A stretch of DNA of 64,000 nucleotides from Calocera cornea HHB12733 (GCA_001632435.1 KV423951.1:151235-215234); one strand, 5' to 3'; numbered from the stretch's first letter, positions 11,399 to 23,798 are shown. Program-made: numbers and translations. The notes: generated by a model not told the origin, from the sequence alone.

Positions 11399-14300
11399 TC
11401 AAGCCCAAAGTCCTGGGTCGTCCCACCTCCCTGTCTTCCTCACCTCCCAATAGCTCTCCTCCCCACCTTTGAACTCCCACTCCTCACCCAACCCGCTCGG
11501 CCCCGGCACGCGCGTAAACCATTTGGGCTCCCAGCTCTTTCCCATGTCGTCCCTCTCCGCCCTCCTCCGGCGCTGCGCCTGCTCTAAGCGCAGCTTCTCC
11601 GCCTCGGCTTCGTCTACCCTGCCTTCTTCTAGTGCTCTCTGGTCTGGGCGCAGCCTTGAGTCCGTAGGCGGCAGGAAAGGCCGCTGGGAAGGCAGGATCT
11701 CGTTCAGCTGCATTGCGAAGGTGGTGAAGCCGTAGTACTGCTCGGCCTGCGCAGGCATTGCATTCGCTCGCCACAGCACACTGAGCGTGTCGCCAGAGTC
11801 GAGCTGCCGCGAGAAGCTTTCGTGCCACGCCCCCTCGAGGCTGGCGAGTATCGACCCGTCTGCAGAACGAACCACGCCGGAGACAGCATTGCGTGATGAA
11901 CCCCAGAAGCCCGAGTCTTTGAAGTCCAGCACGCAGGTGAGCTGGGAATGCGAGTCCGAGATGGTCATCTGCCCCACGTGCTCGACGTACTTCTGCCCGG
12001 CCACTAGGTTGCGCATGAAGCTGCTCGGTTTTTGCCTACATACATTGTCAGCATCAGCAAGCGACACGAATGACTCGTGCGCACCATGTGTAATGATTCT
12101 CCCCAATCTTGATATGCGTTGTCCCGGTGGGGATGATCTCCAAGCTCCTACCCCAGAACTTGTTTTTCCCACCACTCGTGGCCCAGTACGTCCACCCATC
12201 TCCCTCAGCATAGGAGGCCATAACAGGAGGATGGTGTGTCACCTTTTCGGCTATAAAGCGAGAGGAGGGCCGGATATCCTCGAACGTCTCGCCGAGCATG
12301 GGGTTGAACGGCTTGCGCGCGGCGCGGTAGTGCGTCGAGGCGTAGGTGGAGACAGCAAATGCGGCGACGTAGCACATGCGTTGAACGGGATCTGAGGCCG
12401 CGACCGCTCTGCAACAGGATCAGCACAAGCCCTAAGATGCGCGGTCCATGTACGCACCGGACCAACACTTCCGAGCAATACTCCATGTCCTCAGCCAGTC
12501 TTTCTCAAGGTCAGATCCACTGCAGGTAGCCCCCCAAAAAATCAGCACTCACTTCTGCAGCAAACTCAACGGCTCATTGAACGTAACCGGAAAGGAGACT
12601 GTCGACAAGTCCTTGCCCACATTCTTCCTCAGCACGGCCCATAGGCTCACCTCCTCCCCGCTAACCGTAGTGGGGAGGGTGGTCCTCCTCCCTTCCTCAA
12701 GGACTGGCTGGGCGTACCTCACCACCCCTCCCGCCTCCGCGCTGCGCATGCTCTCGGCGTCGTCGCTCTCCTCATCATCATCACGCTCAAGCTTCTCGGC
12801 CACCTCGAGCTCCTCCACTGCTTCTGTAGCGGCGTCGCCCTCGCTCTCGCTATCCTCCAGCTCTACGTTGTCCAGCTCGATCTCCTCCCCGTTCCAGTCA
12901 TCAGCGTCGAACCACTCCGCTTCCTCCGTTGCGCCAGAGGCGGTGGTGACGATACTCAGCCTCCTCTGCCCGCCCGACGGGTCGTCGACGCTAATGAACG
13001 GCGCGGGCGCGTGACCGGAGACAGAGTCGACGAGGCCAAGGCTGTGCTCTTCGACCGTCCCGTCCGCCGAGTGCTCGTGTACGGTCCCCGGCCGGCTGTG
13101 CGCGCGCGAGGGCGGCACCTCGTTCACGATTGCGAGGAGCTGCGCGTGCTGGTCCCGCAGGGTATGCAGGGAGGCGGAGAGGGAGGCGAGAGTGGGGGCG
13201 ATGGGGTGTGCGGTAGAATGGTGCGAGGGGGAGTAGGAGGGCGTCGGGGAGGAGGTGGTGCGCGAGCTGAGCGTGGGGATGTCCGATGCCGAGTGGACGG
13301 GGGATATCTGGTCTTTGTGCGATGCTGCTCACGCGGTCGCGGTCAGTACAACCTCCCACCACAGCAGTAGCATGGGCTTGCGCACCTCTCCGATGAAAGA
13401 TGCCAAATATGCCCTCCTTCTCCTTCTCCTTCCCATTGACACCATGTCCCCCAGGAAGATGCGGCTCCCTCCCCTCCTTCTTCCCCCTCAACCCGAAGCT
13501 CGCCGTCCTCCGCGGGCTCGGGCTGGGCATCACCGCCTCCTCCTCCGCCGCGGCGCTAACGAGCCGGTCCATCTCCCCGATTGTGTGCTCCATCGCCCCC
13601 AGTAACGTGGACATGCGTGTGGTGCGCGACTCGCCGTACGCCAGCTTGCTGGCGAGCATCGCTAGGCTCGCGCTGGCGCGCACGGCATTGGGCGAGGAGC
13701 GAATGCTCGCCATAGGCGAGTGGGCAGCGGACTGCTGGGCGAGACTTCGCAGACTTCGTACTTCGGGGTCGACGATGAACCTCCTGCAAACCGTTAAAAT
13801 GTGCGCCCGTCAGAAGACAGTGCATATATGCGCACCGGATAGCAGTCATCCACATCGTCCACTCCTCGCTACTCAAGCACTTCAAGTGCCAGATTTCGTC
13901 CTCAGCGCTGCGCTCGCCCGAGCTGTCCCCGCCATCGATATTGATCTGCCTGAGCTTGCCGCTCGCGGCGACAGAGACGTTCCGGAGCGCGCGGCTGCCG
14001 CGCACGGGTTGCGTGGGCGAGAGCCGGTAGGAGAGCACGCCGTGCGTGGTGAGCGTAAAGTGCCTGCGGGCAAAGCCTAGCCGATGAATGCCAGTGATCA
14101 GATGCGGCACGAGGAGATGGGAGAGAAAGCGTGCACCTTGCAGCTTCTTCTTCCCCTTCTTCAGCAGCCACCCGCTTTGCAGCACCGCGTCCTCAACAGT
14201 GAGCATGCTTCCGGGCGCGCCGTGTGGGCCGTGCATGTACGGTGCCTGCGCACCCCGGGCAGGCGTGCTCGGTCCCGCCAGTGCCGACTCCGGTCTGAGC

Positions 14301-14536
14301 GCGTTGCCGTTGGGCATTGTACCGTTCACCTTCGGGGGCGGCGTAGCGGGGGTTGGCTGCGGGGCCTTCGCCAACGGCGGAGGAGAGGAGACAGGAGGTT
14401 GAGCCGCAGGCCCCTGCGCCTGTACTGGAGGCAGTGGAGGCACGGGCGGGCGGTCCTTGTCCCTGTCGTCTTTGTGCCGGGATGAGAGGTCGAGGGAGCG
14501 CACGTGGGAGAGCGTGCGGGTGCGCAGCCTAGGCAT
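11399..14536 (-). CDS. Oxysterol-binding protein homologue (PH + ORD domains)
   Basis: Lipid-transfer protein of the OSBP/Osh family, which moves sterols and phosphoinositides at membrane contact sites. The start MPRLRTRTLSHVRSLDLS precedes a Pro/Ala-rich disordered stretch and then a PH domain (SGWLLKKGKKKLQG, ending EEWTMWMTAIR). A linker with phosphorylatable Ser/Pro and acidic runs follows, then the OSBP-related domain: KPFNPMLGETFEDIRP, the family fingerprint as EKVTHHPP, NKFWGRSLEI, and a C-terminal PKWFTRVPG plus EEWEFKGGEESYWEVR. The stop is at 11399. No ankyrin repeats are visible, unlike yeast Osh1/Osh2. Several short introns; the one near 13800-13850 holds a GCATATATGCGC motif. Confidence 0.92.
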
Positions 14537-15693
14537 CGCTGCTGCAAGCTGCTCGTCAAAGCCAGAGGGCCAAGTTCAAGTTCAAGTACAAGTTCAAGTT
14601 CAAGCGCTCGCTGTCCGCTTGTCTCCTCTCTAGCAGCAGCGGCTCGTCGGGAACGCGGAAAAGGAGACGCGTCGCTGGTGTGGGCGTATGTATGCGTAGG
14701 AGTAGTACGCGCGAGCTCGAGCGTCAGCGGGATCCGGTGGTGGATTTTCGATTTTGGGCCGGGGTGGGTTGGGGTGTGTGTGACCGTTCGGGAACGGCGT
14801 GATGCTGAGCCCGGCGGCCGCGTCTCGTCAGGTTCGGTCCCTTGGGGTACGCTTGGCCTGAACGGCGATCGCTGATCGGCGCGCGGAGGGTGGGCGCGAA
14901 ATGCAGGCGCGACGACTGCCAGCCGGTTCTGACTGACTGGCCCCTGTTTGTGGGAGCTTGAGGGCGAGAGGGCACGTTCGCGCTGGTGGTAGAGCGAAGG
15001 GCACGCAGTGGTGAGGCGAATGTGCAGCCCCGTTGCAGACACTGCACACTGCGCGCAATTGCAGGGCCTGTCAGCGCACGGCCGGCGCAGCCGCCCTCGT
15101 ACAGCTACACACGGCGGACGGGGGAGGACCCTGGATTTGGATTTGGGTTTCAGTGGGTCTTTGGGGATCAGTGGGATGCCCGAGGGGACCAAAAATACAT
15201 TAGACGCTTGAACGCCCGGGTGCTTGGCAGACGAGGGGGTGGTATGTACTGTACTGTATGTGCGTCTACTCTACAGCTGTGTTGTCGTCACGACAGCGAC
15301 ACCCGATCTCGATAGTCTTTTGCGTGATGGAATGGAGAAGTGATGAAATGAGATCTAGAAAATATAAGACGGGAAAGTCCGAGCAGCAGCCGCGGGTACT
15401 GTGAATGGTGAAAGTGTGAAATAGTGAAAATGTCAAATGGTAAAACAGGAAGAGAGTCTCTGCAGGCATGCAAACAATTGGTATGCCAGTGGGTGGGTGC
15501 GCATTGTCGCTGTCGCTGTCAATGTGTTGTGTCGTGATGTGGATGGTATGAGATGCGTGTGAGATCATTGGTGGGAGAAAGACTTGAAACCCGAGAGGCG
15601 AGATGGTGAGAAATAATGGCGAACCCGAGCCCGAGGAGAGATGCGAAGCGCGAGGTGCGAACCAATGACATGTCCGGCGATGGCAGAGGCGGC
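14537..15693. other. Intergenic, DOT1 to OSBP homologue
   Basis: 1157 bp with a hexanucleotide repeat at 14572. The open frames on the minus strand are Pro/Ser/Arg-rich, without motifs, and look like chance. Probably the OSBP 5' region and the DOT1 3' UTR. Confidence 0.5.
14572..14604 (+). repeat. Hexanucleotide microsatellite (AAGTTC)n
   Basis: Five to six units of AAGTTC with one T-to-A change, just upstream of the OSBP-homologue start at 14536, probably in its 5' leader. Confidence 0.85.
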
Positions 15694-18142
15694 CTACCAC
15701 CCGTACTTCCTCGCAAACGCCCAGAGCTCCTCCCGGTCGCACGTATGCAAGTAGTACTTGCCCGCCTCGTGCGTCCAGGATACAGCGCCTTTCTGGTACT
15801 TGCGCACCTCCATGGAGAGGATGCTCTGGGGGTCGTCCATCTACGTATGACGCAATCGTCAGTCCTAGGGTCAGACAGCATATGATATGGTATCAGACGC
15901 ACCGAGTCCAACCGGACTTTGAACCCCTTCGCCTTGAACGGGATGAGGGAGACGATCTTGCACCCGAGCTTGCAGTCCATCCACATCTGCCGGAGGGTGT
16001 TGTTCACTACCCAAGCGCGAACTACATCAGCATCCCGTCCCATCACCAGCACCACCATGCCCGAACGAGCCAGGCAGTAATCAGTGAAGCAAGCACTTAC
16101 AGTCCGACTTGAACGCGTAATTATTGCAAATGATCACGTCCGCCTCGCCGATCCACCGGCGCACCTCCGCCGAGTCCGTAAAGTCGCCCTGCACCGCTCG
16201 CACCCCACCGCCCCAAGAGACGCCCCACATCCGCGCGCGGCGCTCACACTCGGCCACCTGCTCGTCCGCGATCGCCGCAGCGTCCGTACGCAGCTCGATG
16301 CCGAGCGACGTGCAGCCGGAGAGGAGGGAGGCTTGCAGCAGCGCGTGTGAGGTGCCGGAGCCTAGGTCGAGCACTTTGGACGTCGGCTTCATCTCGGTCA
16401 CGTACGCCAATTCGGTCACAAAGCTGGAGGGCGCGTCAGTGTCTCAATATGGAACGAAGAGGAGCAAGACACACCTCGTGCTGAACTCCCCATACACCTT
16501 ATTCGACCACGCCTTGTACTGATTCAGCTCCCTCGCATGCGGCCCGACGGTCCGATGGTGTACCTCCTCGCATATATGCTTCACGAGCTCATGGTGCAGC
16601 CCGGGCATGTCGCGTATATTCCGCTCCACCTCGCTGAGGTGCGAAAGCGGATCGTTGTCCGAGTCCGACATCTCCGTCTCCATCTTCTCGGCGCCTGTGG
16701 GCCGGGTCTTGAGCACGAGGAAGAAAGCGTTGAACTGCTCAACAGCGGAGACGAACTGGGCGAGGTCCCGCGTTTTCAGCGAGTCGATGAGCTGGCCCCA
16801 CATGGTCGGGGGCTTCGAGTATAGCCGTGGCTCGTCCTTCGCCTCCTCCTTCACCAGCGGGTCTGCGAGCGCAGGGGTAGGCGACGAGCTTGGCATGGGC
16901 GAGATGCCGTCTACTGAGAGGTTCGCAGAGTCGACGGCGGTGATCTCTGAGGCGGGGGTCTCGGACTTAGGAGGAGAGGCAGAGGCAGAGCGGCCCTTCT
17001 TGGAGGGCTCCCTCGGCGGTCGATCGTAAATGAAGTCTTTCAACGAGAGCGAGGGCAGGTAACCAAATGCCTGACTCTGCTGGAGGGTCATAAATCCTGC
17101 GAACGAATATCAGCTTGGATGTGAGTCCATATATGCGGAGACGTACGCTTCAGCATCATCTCCATCGACGTCACGAGGTTCTCGATCGGCTGGTAGTCAT
17201 CGCGGTCCTTAGGGAAGAGGAGGATGAACTCCTCCCTGACGCCAGGCGCAGGGTATTCGAGGTTGATAATAGGAGGGTTGTGAATATCGCAGGGTCCATC
17301 AAAGTCTGGTCTGAGATGAGTATTCGCAACGCGCCACAGCTAGATGTGGACTCACATGGCCGGTAATCATCAATATTCCGCTTGACAATCTCCGCCCCGC
17401 TCACGAATCCCTCGATGCTCCCATAGTCCTCTACGCACACATCGCGCGGTATAGGCTCCTCAAACACGCGCGCATCAAGCGGCTCAATGCCCGCGCTGAC
17501 GCTGCGCGTCCTCGCGCTTCGCGCGGCGGTGCTGGGCGAGCGAAGGTCGTCGCTGAGTGCCACACTCGTACTGGCGCGGGGCTTGCGCGCGGCGGGCTTC
17601 ACCTTGGCCTTCTTCGGAGCTTGCTTGCGGGGCTTGGACTTGGGCTTGCTTGGGTGCTTGGGCACCTCGGGGGACAGGTCGGTCAGGTCGGATGCGGTGA
17701 AGCTGGAGGTGGCGAGCGGGGAGGTGAGCGTCTTGCGACGTTTGGGCGAGGGCGACGGAGTGAGCGGGGGCGTTGCGGTACTCGCTTCTGAGGGTGCTTT
17801 GGATCTTGAGCGGCCCCGGCTGGGCGTCTGCACAGGCGGGGGCGGCACCTCATCCTCCCGCGCCCTTTTGAGCGCCCATGTTCTCGACGTGCCCTGGGAG
17901 GTGTACTGTTGCGGCTGGACGGGGGGCGTCCACTGCACCCACTGCAAGCGCGCGTACTGGCCCGCAAAGTCGGGAGAGTTGAGCGGGGGCAGGGCGGAGA
18001 TGGGCATGACGGGGAGGCATGGGAGCGGGTGGTGCTGCGAGGGGGGCGCGTGCACCGGCGCGTGCCGCTCCTGGGGCGACTGGGGCGAGTCGGAGGGGAT
18101 GGAGGGAGGCATGACGGGCAGCGGCGGGTAGACGGACGCCAT
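15694..18142 (-). CDS. DOT1: Histone H3-K79 methyltransferase Dot1
   Basis: Methylates H3 lysine 79 in nucleosome cores, using S-adenosylmethionine, in the nucleus. The start chosen is MASVYPPLPVMPP at 18142; an upstream in-frame Met at 18283 is possible. A long Pro/Ser/Lys-rich N-terminus with basic KPRKQAPKKAKVKPAARK precedes the conserved fungal module (NLEYPAPGVREEFILLFPK). The catalytic domain shows the AdoMet loop VLDLGSGTSHALLQA, the acidic GIELRTDAA and the substrate-pocket NNYAFKS, then CKIVSLIPFKAKGF. The last exon ends ELWAFARKYGW with a TAG at 15694-15696. Introns of about 50 bp separate the exons. Lacks a SET domain, as expected for Dot1. Confidence 0.93.
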
Positions 18143-18559
18143 CGCTCTCGTCCCCTGCAGATATATGCGCGCAGAGAGAGGGAGGACGGCGAGCGGGACA
18201 GCGAGCAAGAAGGCGCTGTGAGGGCAGCACGACAGAGTTGGCCGCAGAAGGGTGGGAGGCGAGGGAGATACATTACCGCACATGATCCGGAGGCATTTTA
18301 GCTGGTGCGATTGGGGCTCGGCCCGTCGCTGGCCAGAGAAGAGCGGCCCTGTCCGTTGCTTCCGCCACTAACAATGTGTTGTTTGAATCAACACATTCGT
18401 ATTGGGCTTAGCGCGCTCATGACAACAGGGACACACTTGCTCACGTTCGCACTTACGGGCGCTTGCGCTTGCGTCAATCGCAAACCTCAGCTTGAGCGAT
18501 GCCAATAGCTTGCGCTGGTAGGGTCGAGCACATCAAGGGCATCCCGCGTCACTTCATTT
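18143..18559. other. Intergenic, upstream of DOT1
   Basis: 417 bp. Contains the DOT1 leader with a CGCATATAT word near 18162. Nothing else recognised. Confidence 0.5.
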
Positions 18560-20057
18560 ATGCATCTTCCTGAACCATCAAGAACACTCGCGTCTCAGAC
18601 AACACAGCGACTTCTGGGAAGCTCGCCGAGCCCGGCCTGTGTCTCCAGACGCGAGGCTTCCTCGGTGAGTTGTTTCCTGTGCTGCCATACTGATGCGATA
18701 CTGAGCTGGCATCATCGATTGTGAAAGAATAAGTGTACGCACTATACGGCAAGAGTCATCCACACGCGTCCTCCTTTGTCATCCCATATCTGTCCATATG
18801 GGTATGTACGTCATTCACAGTCGATCTTGGGTTGGATGACTGATCTTTGTCAGTGTTGTAACATAGATTATCAGGGACCAGACCAACTCGGGGACCGGAC
18901 CAACTCAGGGACCGGACCACCCACCCCAATACCGCTCCCTCCATATTTTCGCCCCGTCTAGAGCTTGGGAATGTAGCCAGCTCACTGCATATCAACTCGA
19001 AGTCATCAAATTCAATGTTTTGGTTGAGTTGTGACGTGCAAAGTTCGCCAGAAAGGGGGAACTGAATAGAGTGAGCCCCTCCCTGAGTCGGTCCGGTCCC
19101 GGATGATCTACGTTACTCGTTATCTAGTAATAGCAAAGCTCACGTCGAACATAACTGCAGCATCACACAACTTGCTGCCTTTCCGCGTGGTATCGTCGTA
19201 CCAATCATCCGCCTGCTTTCGCAACCACTTGACGTGTTGTACGGCCGGCTTCAAGAACGGCATCATATCAACGACACTTCTTCGGGGCATACATGCCTCC
19301 ATCAACCGGAGAACGGGCTCTTCGAACCTCTTGCTCGGATCAGGACCCATATGTTTGATCAGGTCACCTCCATATGTCGACCGGAAGATGACGGACGCTC
19401 CAAAGCGATGCATATACTCATGGAACGGCTTTTCTGGATACTTCAGAAGGCCAAGTGTCATATATGCCGCATCGTAGGTCTGCATGGGTGCAAACCGCTC
19501 GGTGGTCCGGATGTTAAGGCTGCAAAGTCATCACCCCGTTCAGCATGCATTCACGAAGGGCAGCGTACTTGAATGGAATGATCGTCGATGTGCGCGCCAT
19601 CTATGATTTCTGTTATGATGCCCTAGCTATATCCTTAGGGCACTCACTGCAGGGTACGATTCTGAGACTGCGGAAGCTTGTCATGAAGAAAGAATTCGCG
19701 CGCCTGTTGTTCCGGTGAGTGTCTTCCGATTGAAGAGGCTGGGCCCTCACCTTGATCATCTTTGGCCTATCACCTGAAATGCCCGACATCCGGTCCCGCA
19801 CATCTGCTGCAACCTTGATCCCGCGCAAGACGACGAAGAGCTGTCTGCCGGCCCAGAAGGTGTACATATCCCCATATCGATACGACCAGCTGTGCAACCT
19901 ATGCCAGGAAAAAATCGGACGGGAGTTGCAAGAGGTTGCCAAACGGAGGCACCCCGGCTGGTCGCCGAGGAAGACGGTAAGAGCGTATGCGGTGTACATT
20001 GCGGCCTGCCGCAACGACAAGCGAGAGAAAAAAGAAGGCAACTCCAATGTACAGCAT
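18560..20057 (-). pseudogene. Cytochrome P450 pseudogene (copy 4), truncated and frameshifted
   Basis: Remnant of an array-family P450. The first exon starts MLYIGVAFFFLSLVVAA and reads to GNLLQLPSDFF, where a T-run near 19906-19912 shifts frame before WHRLHSWSYRYGDMYTFW. Microexon WRAHRRSFHS and the exon MQTYDAAYMTLGLLKYPEKP are recognisable. The next exon (DVHTHMDRYGMTKEDA) lost one base before its Trp. The I-helix begins MAAQETTH but then degenerates by about 18600. The K-helix ExxR, PERF region and heme loop are all missing before copy 5 begins, so no heme could be bound. Its fourth intron carries a TIR-bounded insertion (18874-19100). Confidence 0.87.
18874..19100. mobile_element. MITE-like insertion in intron 4 of P450 copy 4
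   Basis: A roughly 227-bp block sits where sister genes have an intron of about 50 bp. Its left end has about three tandem 17-bp units (GGGACCGGACCAACTCA type, 18874-18924). Its right end at 19081-19100 is the inverted form, CCCTGAGTCGGTCCGGTCCC. This makes near-perfect terminal inverted repeats of about 20 bp. No coding sequence is visible inside. No clear target-site duplication was found, so the exact termini and superfamily are uncertain. Confidence 0.6.
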
Positions 20058-20674
20058 GTTGCAGCGGATCTTGGCGGTTGCATGCCGTAATACTGCCTTT
20101 GACGAACCTATATAGGAAGTGCCCGATGGTGTGCGGCATCTGGGGGTTCCGTACGTTTGATTACACCACATAAGTGTGCAATGTTACAACAATGACGTCT
20201 AAATGGCTTCGAATGTGGAGCGTGTAATCTGAACCTTTTACTGGTGTCCGAGATCGGTTGTCCTTCTCATGGCACCGCAGTATTCACGGGGCATGACCCG
20301 TTTTATCTCGGTAGCCGGGCACATCACTGGCAAAGACTTCGTTTCACATGGCCCTGCCCCCCGCAACACCCGCAAGCCATACCTATGCATCAAGAAGGCG
20401 ACATCGTGTCTATGAATCATGTCGCTGTATGGCTGATGGCTGCTATTGCCAGGAAGACACACCTTCGGCCGTCCAAGTCTGGGCTTCATTACGACCTCGA
20501 AATGCCTCGAAGGTCTATCTCATCTGCTTCGCTTTTCACCTCTATCTGTTACGCAGCAATCAGCCACCCACCCTTGGCACTACCTCCAGTGGCATATTAT
20601 ATAACTACAAGGAGGTACATGGTCACTCATTATAAGTACGGCACTAGCTGTACTATGCCATCCGTTGCCCTTTC
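20058..20674. other. Intergenic, P450 copies 5 to 4
   Basis: 617 bp with the old promoter of copy 4 (TATATA at 20109) and no gene. Confidence 0.6.
20109..20114 (-). promoter_or_regulatory. TATA box of P450 pseudogene copy 4
   Basis: TATATA in CCTATATAGG, 52 bp upstream of the former ATG at 20057. The flanks are nearly the same as those of the copy 2 box. Confidence 0.45.
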
Positions 20675-22619
20675 TCAAAACTTCTGACTTCGGATGTAGT
20701 CACCCGTCTGCGGTGTTGCGAGATAAAGGCGCGCGGCGGATTCCTTCATCGAGCCTAGCAGGTGCTTTCCCAATCGCTTATGCCTTGGTTTCAGCGCGAC
20801 TCCAAACGGCCGCGGCGTAGCAACATGCACATGGTCCTCTATCTCGTTCACCCCGCAGACCACGCGGTTCCCGTTCGCATCAACAGGCCATTGGAAACGG
20901 AATGCCCAGATCATCGTCGAAATCGCAATGAAGAGACTGCTGAGCGCATAGTCCCTACCAGGACATGCACGACGTCCGCGTCCAAAGCCTAGTAAGTCCG
21001 AACGCGTGTCCTCTGGAAGGAGTTTTCCAGAGGCGTCCAAAAAACGTGATGGATTGAAGGCTTCGGGATCGCGATACACAGCGGTGTCACGGGTCTGCCC
21101 CCTGCTAGCCGCGTTAGCCAAGCGACTACATACAAAGCACAGACAAACCAAATGTTGTCGATGAAGTTGGTGCCCTCCGGGATGACATAGCCTCGATACT
21201 CAAAGTCCTGTTCATATCGGGGTTAGCTTCATGTCGTTACGGGACAGAGTTTGTTATTGCACCTCAGAGGCCGTATGCATCACACCCATCGGAACACCTG
21301 GCTTCCATCTGACACTTTCCTTGACCAGCGCCTCAATGTATGGCAGATTTTCCCGATCTTCCAGCGTGGGAGGTCGTGAACCGCACACAGCGTCAATCTG
21401 TGCTTCGGCTGCCTTCATGACGTCGGGATTGTGGAGAATCCCGAGAGCGAATACGCGAAGGGCAGTGTTTGTCGTATCCTGACCGGCCATGCTATCCAAC
21501 AATTAGAAACGAAAATTGTCCAGAAGCAGTGTGCAACACACTAGAGCGTCAGAGCCACCCAAACGGCACCATGCTTGTCCATGCCATACTTCTTCAAGTT
21601 CGTTTCGAAATCGTGAGCAATAGTCCACCAACCCTGTTTGCAGTCAGAATGCACACGCGTCGTTTATGGAAGAGAATGCGCACCTCTCTCGGAACAGCCC
21701 CTTCATATAGACGGGTTGCCTCCCGCGTGGTCTTCTCATACCAGTTGTCACCTTGGCGTCGTAACCATTTCGACCGCTCAATGATGGGTTTGAGAAACGG
21801 AAGCATGTCTACTACACTGTTCTGCGGTTGCAATGCATGCAAGAGTTCTTTCTGAAGGTGTTCGATGATCTTGCTTGGGTCTTCACCCAGGTGCGGGAAA
21901 GCGTCACCACCATACAGGGTGCGGAAGATGACCGACCCGGCATAACGATGAATATGCTCCTCGAACGGCTTTTCCGGGTGCTCAAGAAGACCAAGTGCAA
22001 GGTGGGCAGCATCGTACGTCTGCAAATCTCGGAAGCGGGAGATGTTCCGGATGCCGAGACTGGAAGACAATGAGATGAGGAGTGCGAACGCAACCAAAGA
22101 ACTAACTTTGCATGGATTGCCTTCCGCTGGTTCCGCCATCTACGGTGTTGTCAATAGAGTACCACGAGATTTAAAAGGGGGGGGGGGGGGGGGGGGAACG
22201 TACTCAGCCGTGTTGTTCTTGCTGACAACACTGTGCTGGGTGCCGAAGAATTGGCCCTGGAGATGGTTAGCCTTCCGCTATCCTAACGACACGGCCTGGA
22301 AGAGTCATACTTTGAGGAATCGAGGCCTGTCGCTGGTTACGGCAGACAGGCGATCGAGTACGTCGGAGGCGGCATCCACACTATTGAGAACGATGAATGG
22401 ATAGCCCAGCAACCAGATGGTATACATCGATCCGTATTGTTTGGACCACTCGTCGAGCCGGTACCAAAGGAACTGGAAGGGAAGTTGTAGGGCATTGCCG
22501 ACCAGCGGCAAACCTGGAGGACCGGGAGGGAGACGTGAAGAGCGTTTTCGTTGCACGTCGCGCACTGCGGCCAGCGCAATCGCGAGAACAAGCAGGAGTA
22601 TTCCACCGAGGTAGAGCAT
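20675..22619 (-). CDS. Cytochrome P450 (copy 5)
   Basis: Complete P450. Anchor MLYLGGILLLVLAIALAA, hinge RLPPGPPGLPLVGN, second exon with GQFFGTQ, microexon WRNQRKAIHA, I-helix YMAGQDTTNTALRVF, K-helix KESVRW, EYRGYVIPEGT, FNPSRFLD, heme loop FGRGRRACPG, and a tail reading IEDHVHVATPRPFGVAL. The tail runs on to YIRSQKF at 20675. Copy 8 on the plus strand is its closest relative in the window: both share GNALQL, WRNQRKA, AGQDTT and the same tail. The intron before the microexon contains a run of 20 G (22177-22196). No stop or frameshift was found in the spliced frame. Substrate unknown. Confidence 0.92.
22177..22196 (+). repeat. Poly-G run of 20 bases
   Basis: Twenty consecutive G on the plus strand (poly-C on the coding strand of P450 copy 5), inside the intron before the microexon. 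It is long for a homopolymer in fungal DNA and its exact length is prone to sequencing error. A second run of 14 G lies at 34349-34362. Confidence 0.9.
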
Positions 22620-22661
22620 AGTGTGATGATGGGGCGGAAAGTTCCCATCTGCGAGACATAC

Positions 22662-22668
22662 TTAAATA
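22662..22668 (-). promoter_or_regulatory. TATA-like box of P450 copy 5
   Basis: TATTTAA on the minus strand about 45 bp upstream of the copy 5 start. The spacing resembles the TATA-like boxes of copies 2, 3, 4, 6, 10, 11 and 12. Confidence 0.4.
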
Positions 22669-23798
22669 GATGCGCTCTCCAACGGAAGGGCTGTGAATCG
22701 GCTCGAGCGTGTGGGGACGTTGCCAACGAGCGTTACCACACATTGGCGGCAGGCTGTCCAGACTGTAAACGGCCAACGCATCAGTGTGTCGATTCTTGCT
22801 TGGCGGCTGCAATCTCCGGCCCACGCGACATGCAAGTCCGCGGCTTATCAAGCAGGACCCTGACCGGGGGCAATGCGAGCCGGGCAATGCGAGCCACAGC
22901 CAGGAACAAAACAGTTGGTTTGTATGGGATGAACTTGATGTGGGAAACAGGGGGGATTCAACTTGAAACAGTGGCGAGAGTTCTCAGGCATTCGCGTTTC
23001 GCAGTACGCCAATGAGCACGCGCGTTCTCAAGGCACGTGACCCGAAGCTATTCCCACATACAATGCGACATGCTGTGACGCGGCTATCCCGCTTATGCGG
23101 TCGGTCAGAAGGTTGGAATGATGTTTCGGAAGGTCGGGAGGCAGACGAGCTTCGACAAGGTAGACAATTAATCTCCAGCCCGTAGCCGACTCATTCCTGG
23201 GTCAGCGGGGGTGCCCTTCTATATCACTTCGGAATGGGTCAGCGGTGCTTGTCATCCCATGCATGCCTTTAAGCGCCCGCGCTCGGCTATTCTAGCAACT
23301 CAACAAGTGCGAGTTTGCTTCTTTTCCTCCTTTTTTCGAAGGGGCGTTTCATTCCGGGGTGCCTTCCAGTGCCGTGCCATCAAGCACAAAGAGAAGTCGG
23401 TGCGACAGTGAAGCACTGATCGAGTAGGAGTGCACGGTGATCGATGGACCTCGGCAAACAGCGAAGTCCTTATTCTCCCAGGGCACAGCACCACATATCC
23501 GTTCGTGACTGTGCGACTCGTGCTTGACATCCTCAGGAAGAGATCTTCGGCAAGATACATGAAATACACTCAGTCTTCACAAGCCCACCTGTGCAAGGGA
23601 AACCATGAAGCCCCGCAAAGGGGTCTGGGCCGTGCTTGGCATACACAACGGGCTGTGCCGGTGCGGGTCCAACCCAGCCTTGGCGCTGCCATCTCACGCT
23701 CTCACTCTCTAGTTTGAATGCGAAACGACTTTCTATTCGAACTGGTTGGTTTCGAAATGGAGAGAAGGACGCGGATGGCCTCGGTATAAGAGATCTAT

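Noticed and set aside
13400..14080. 226-codon plus-strand frame
   Set aside because: Antisense shadow of the OSBP-homologue exons, Ala/Arg-rich, no domain.
17487..18131. 214-codon plus-strand frame
   Set aside because: Antisense shadow of the disordered N-terminus of DOT1.
18142..18283. Upstream in-frame ATG for DOT1 at 18283
   Set aside because: The added residues (MCGNVSPSPPTLL...) look like translated leader; the ATG at 18142 starts a typical fungal Dot1 low-complexity N-terminus. Not excluded.
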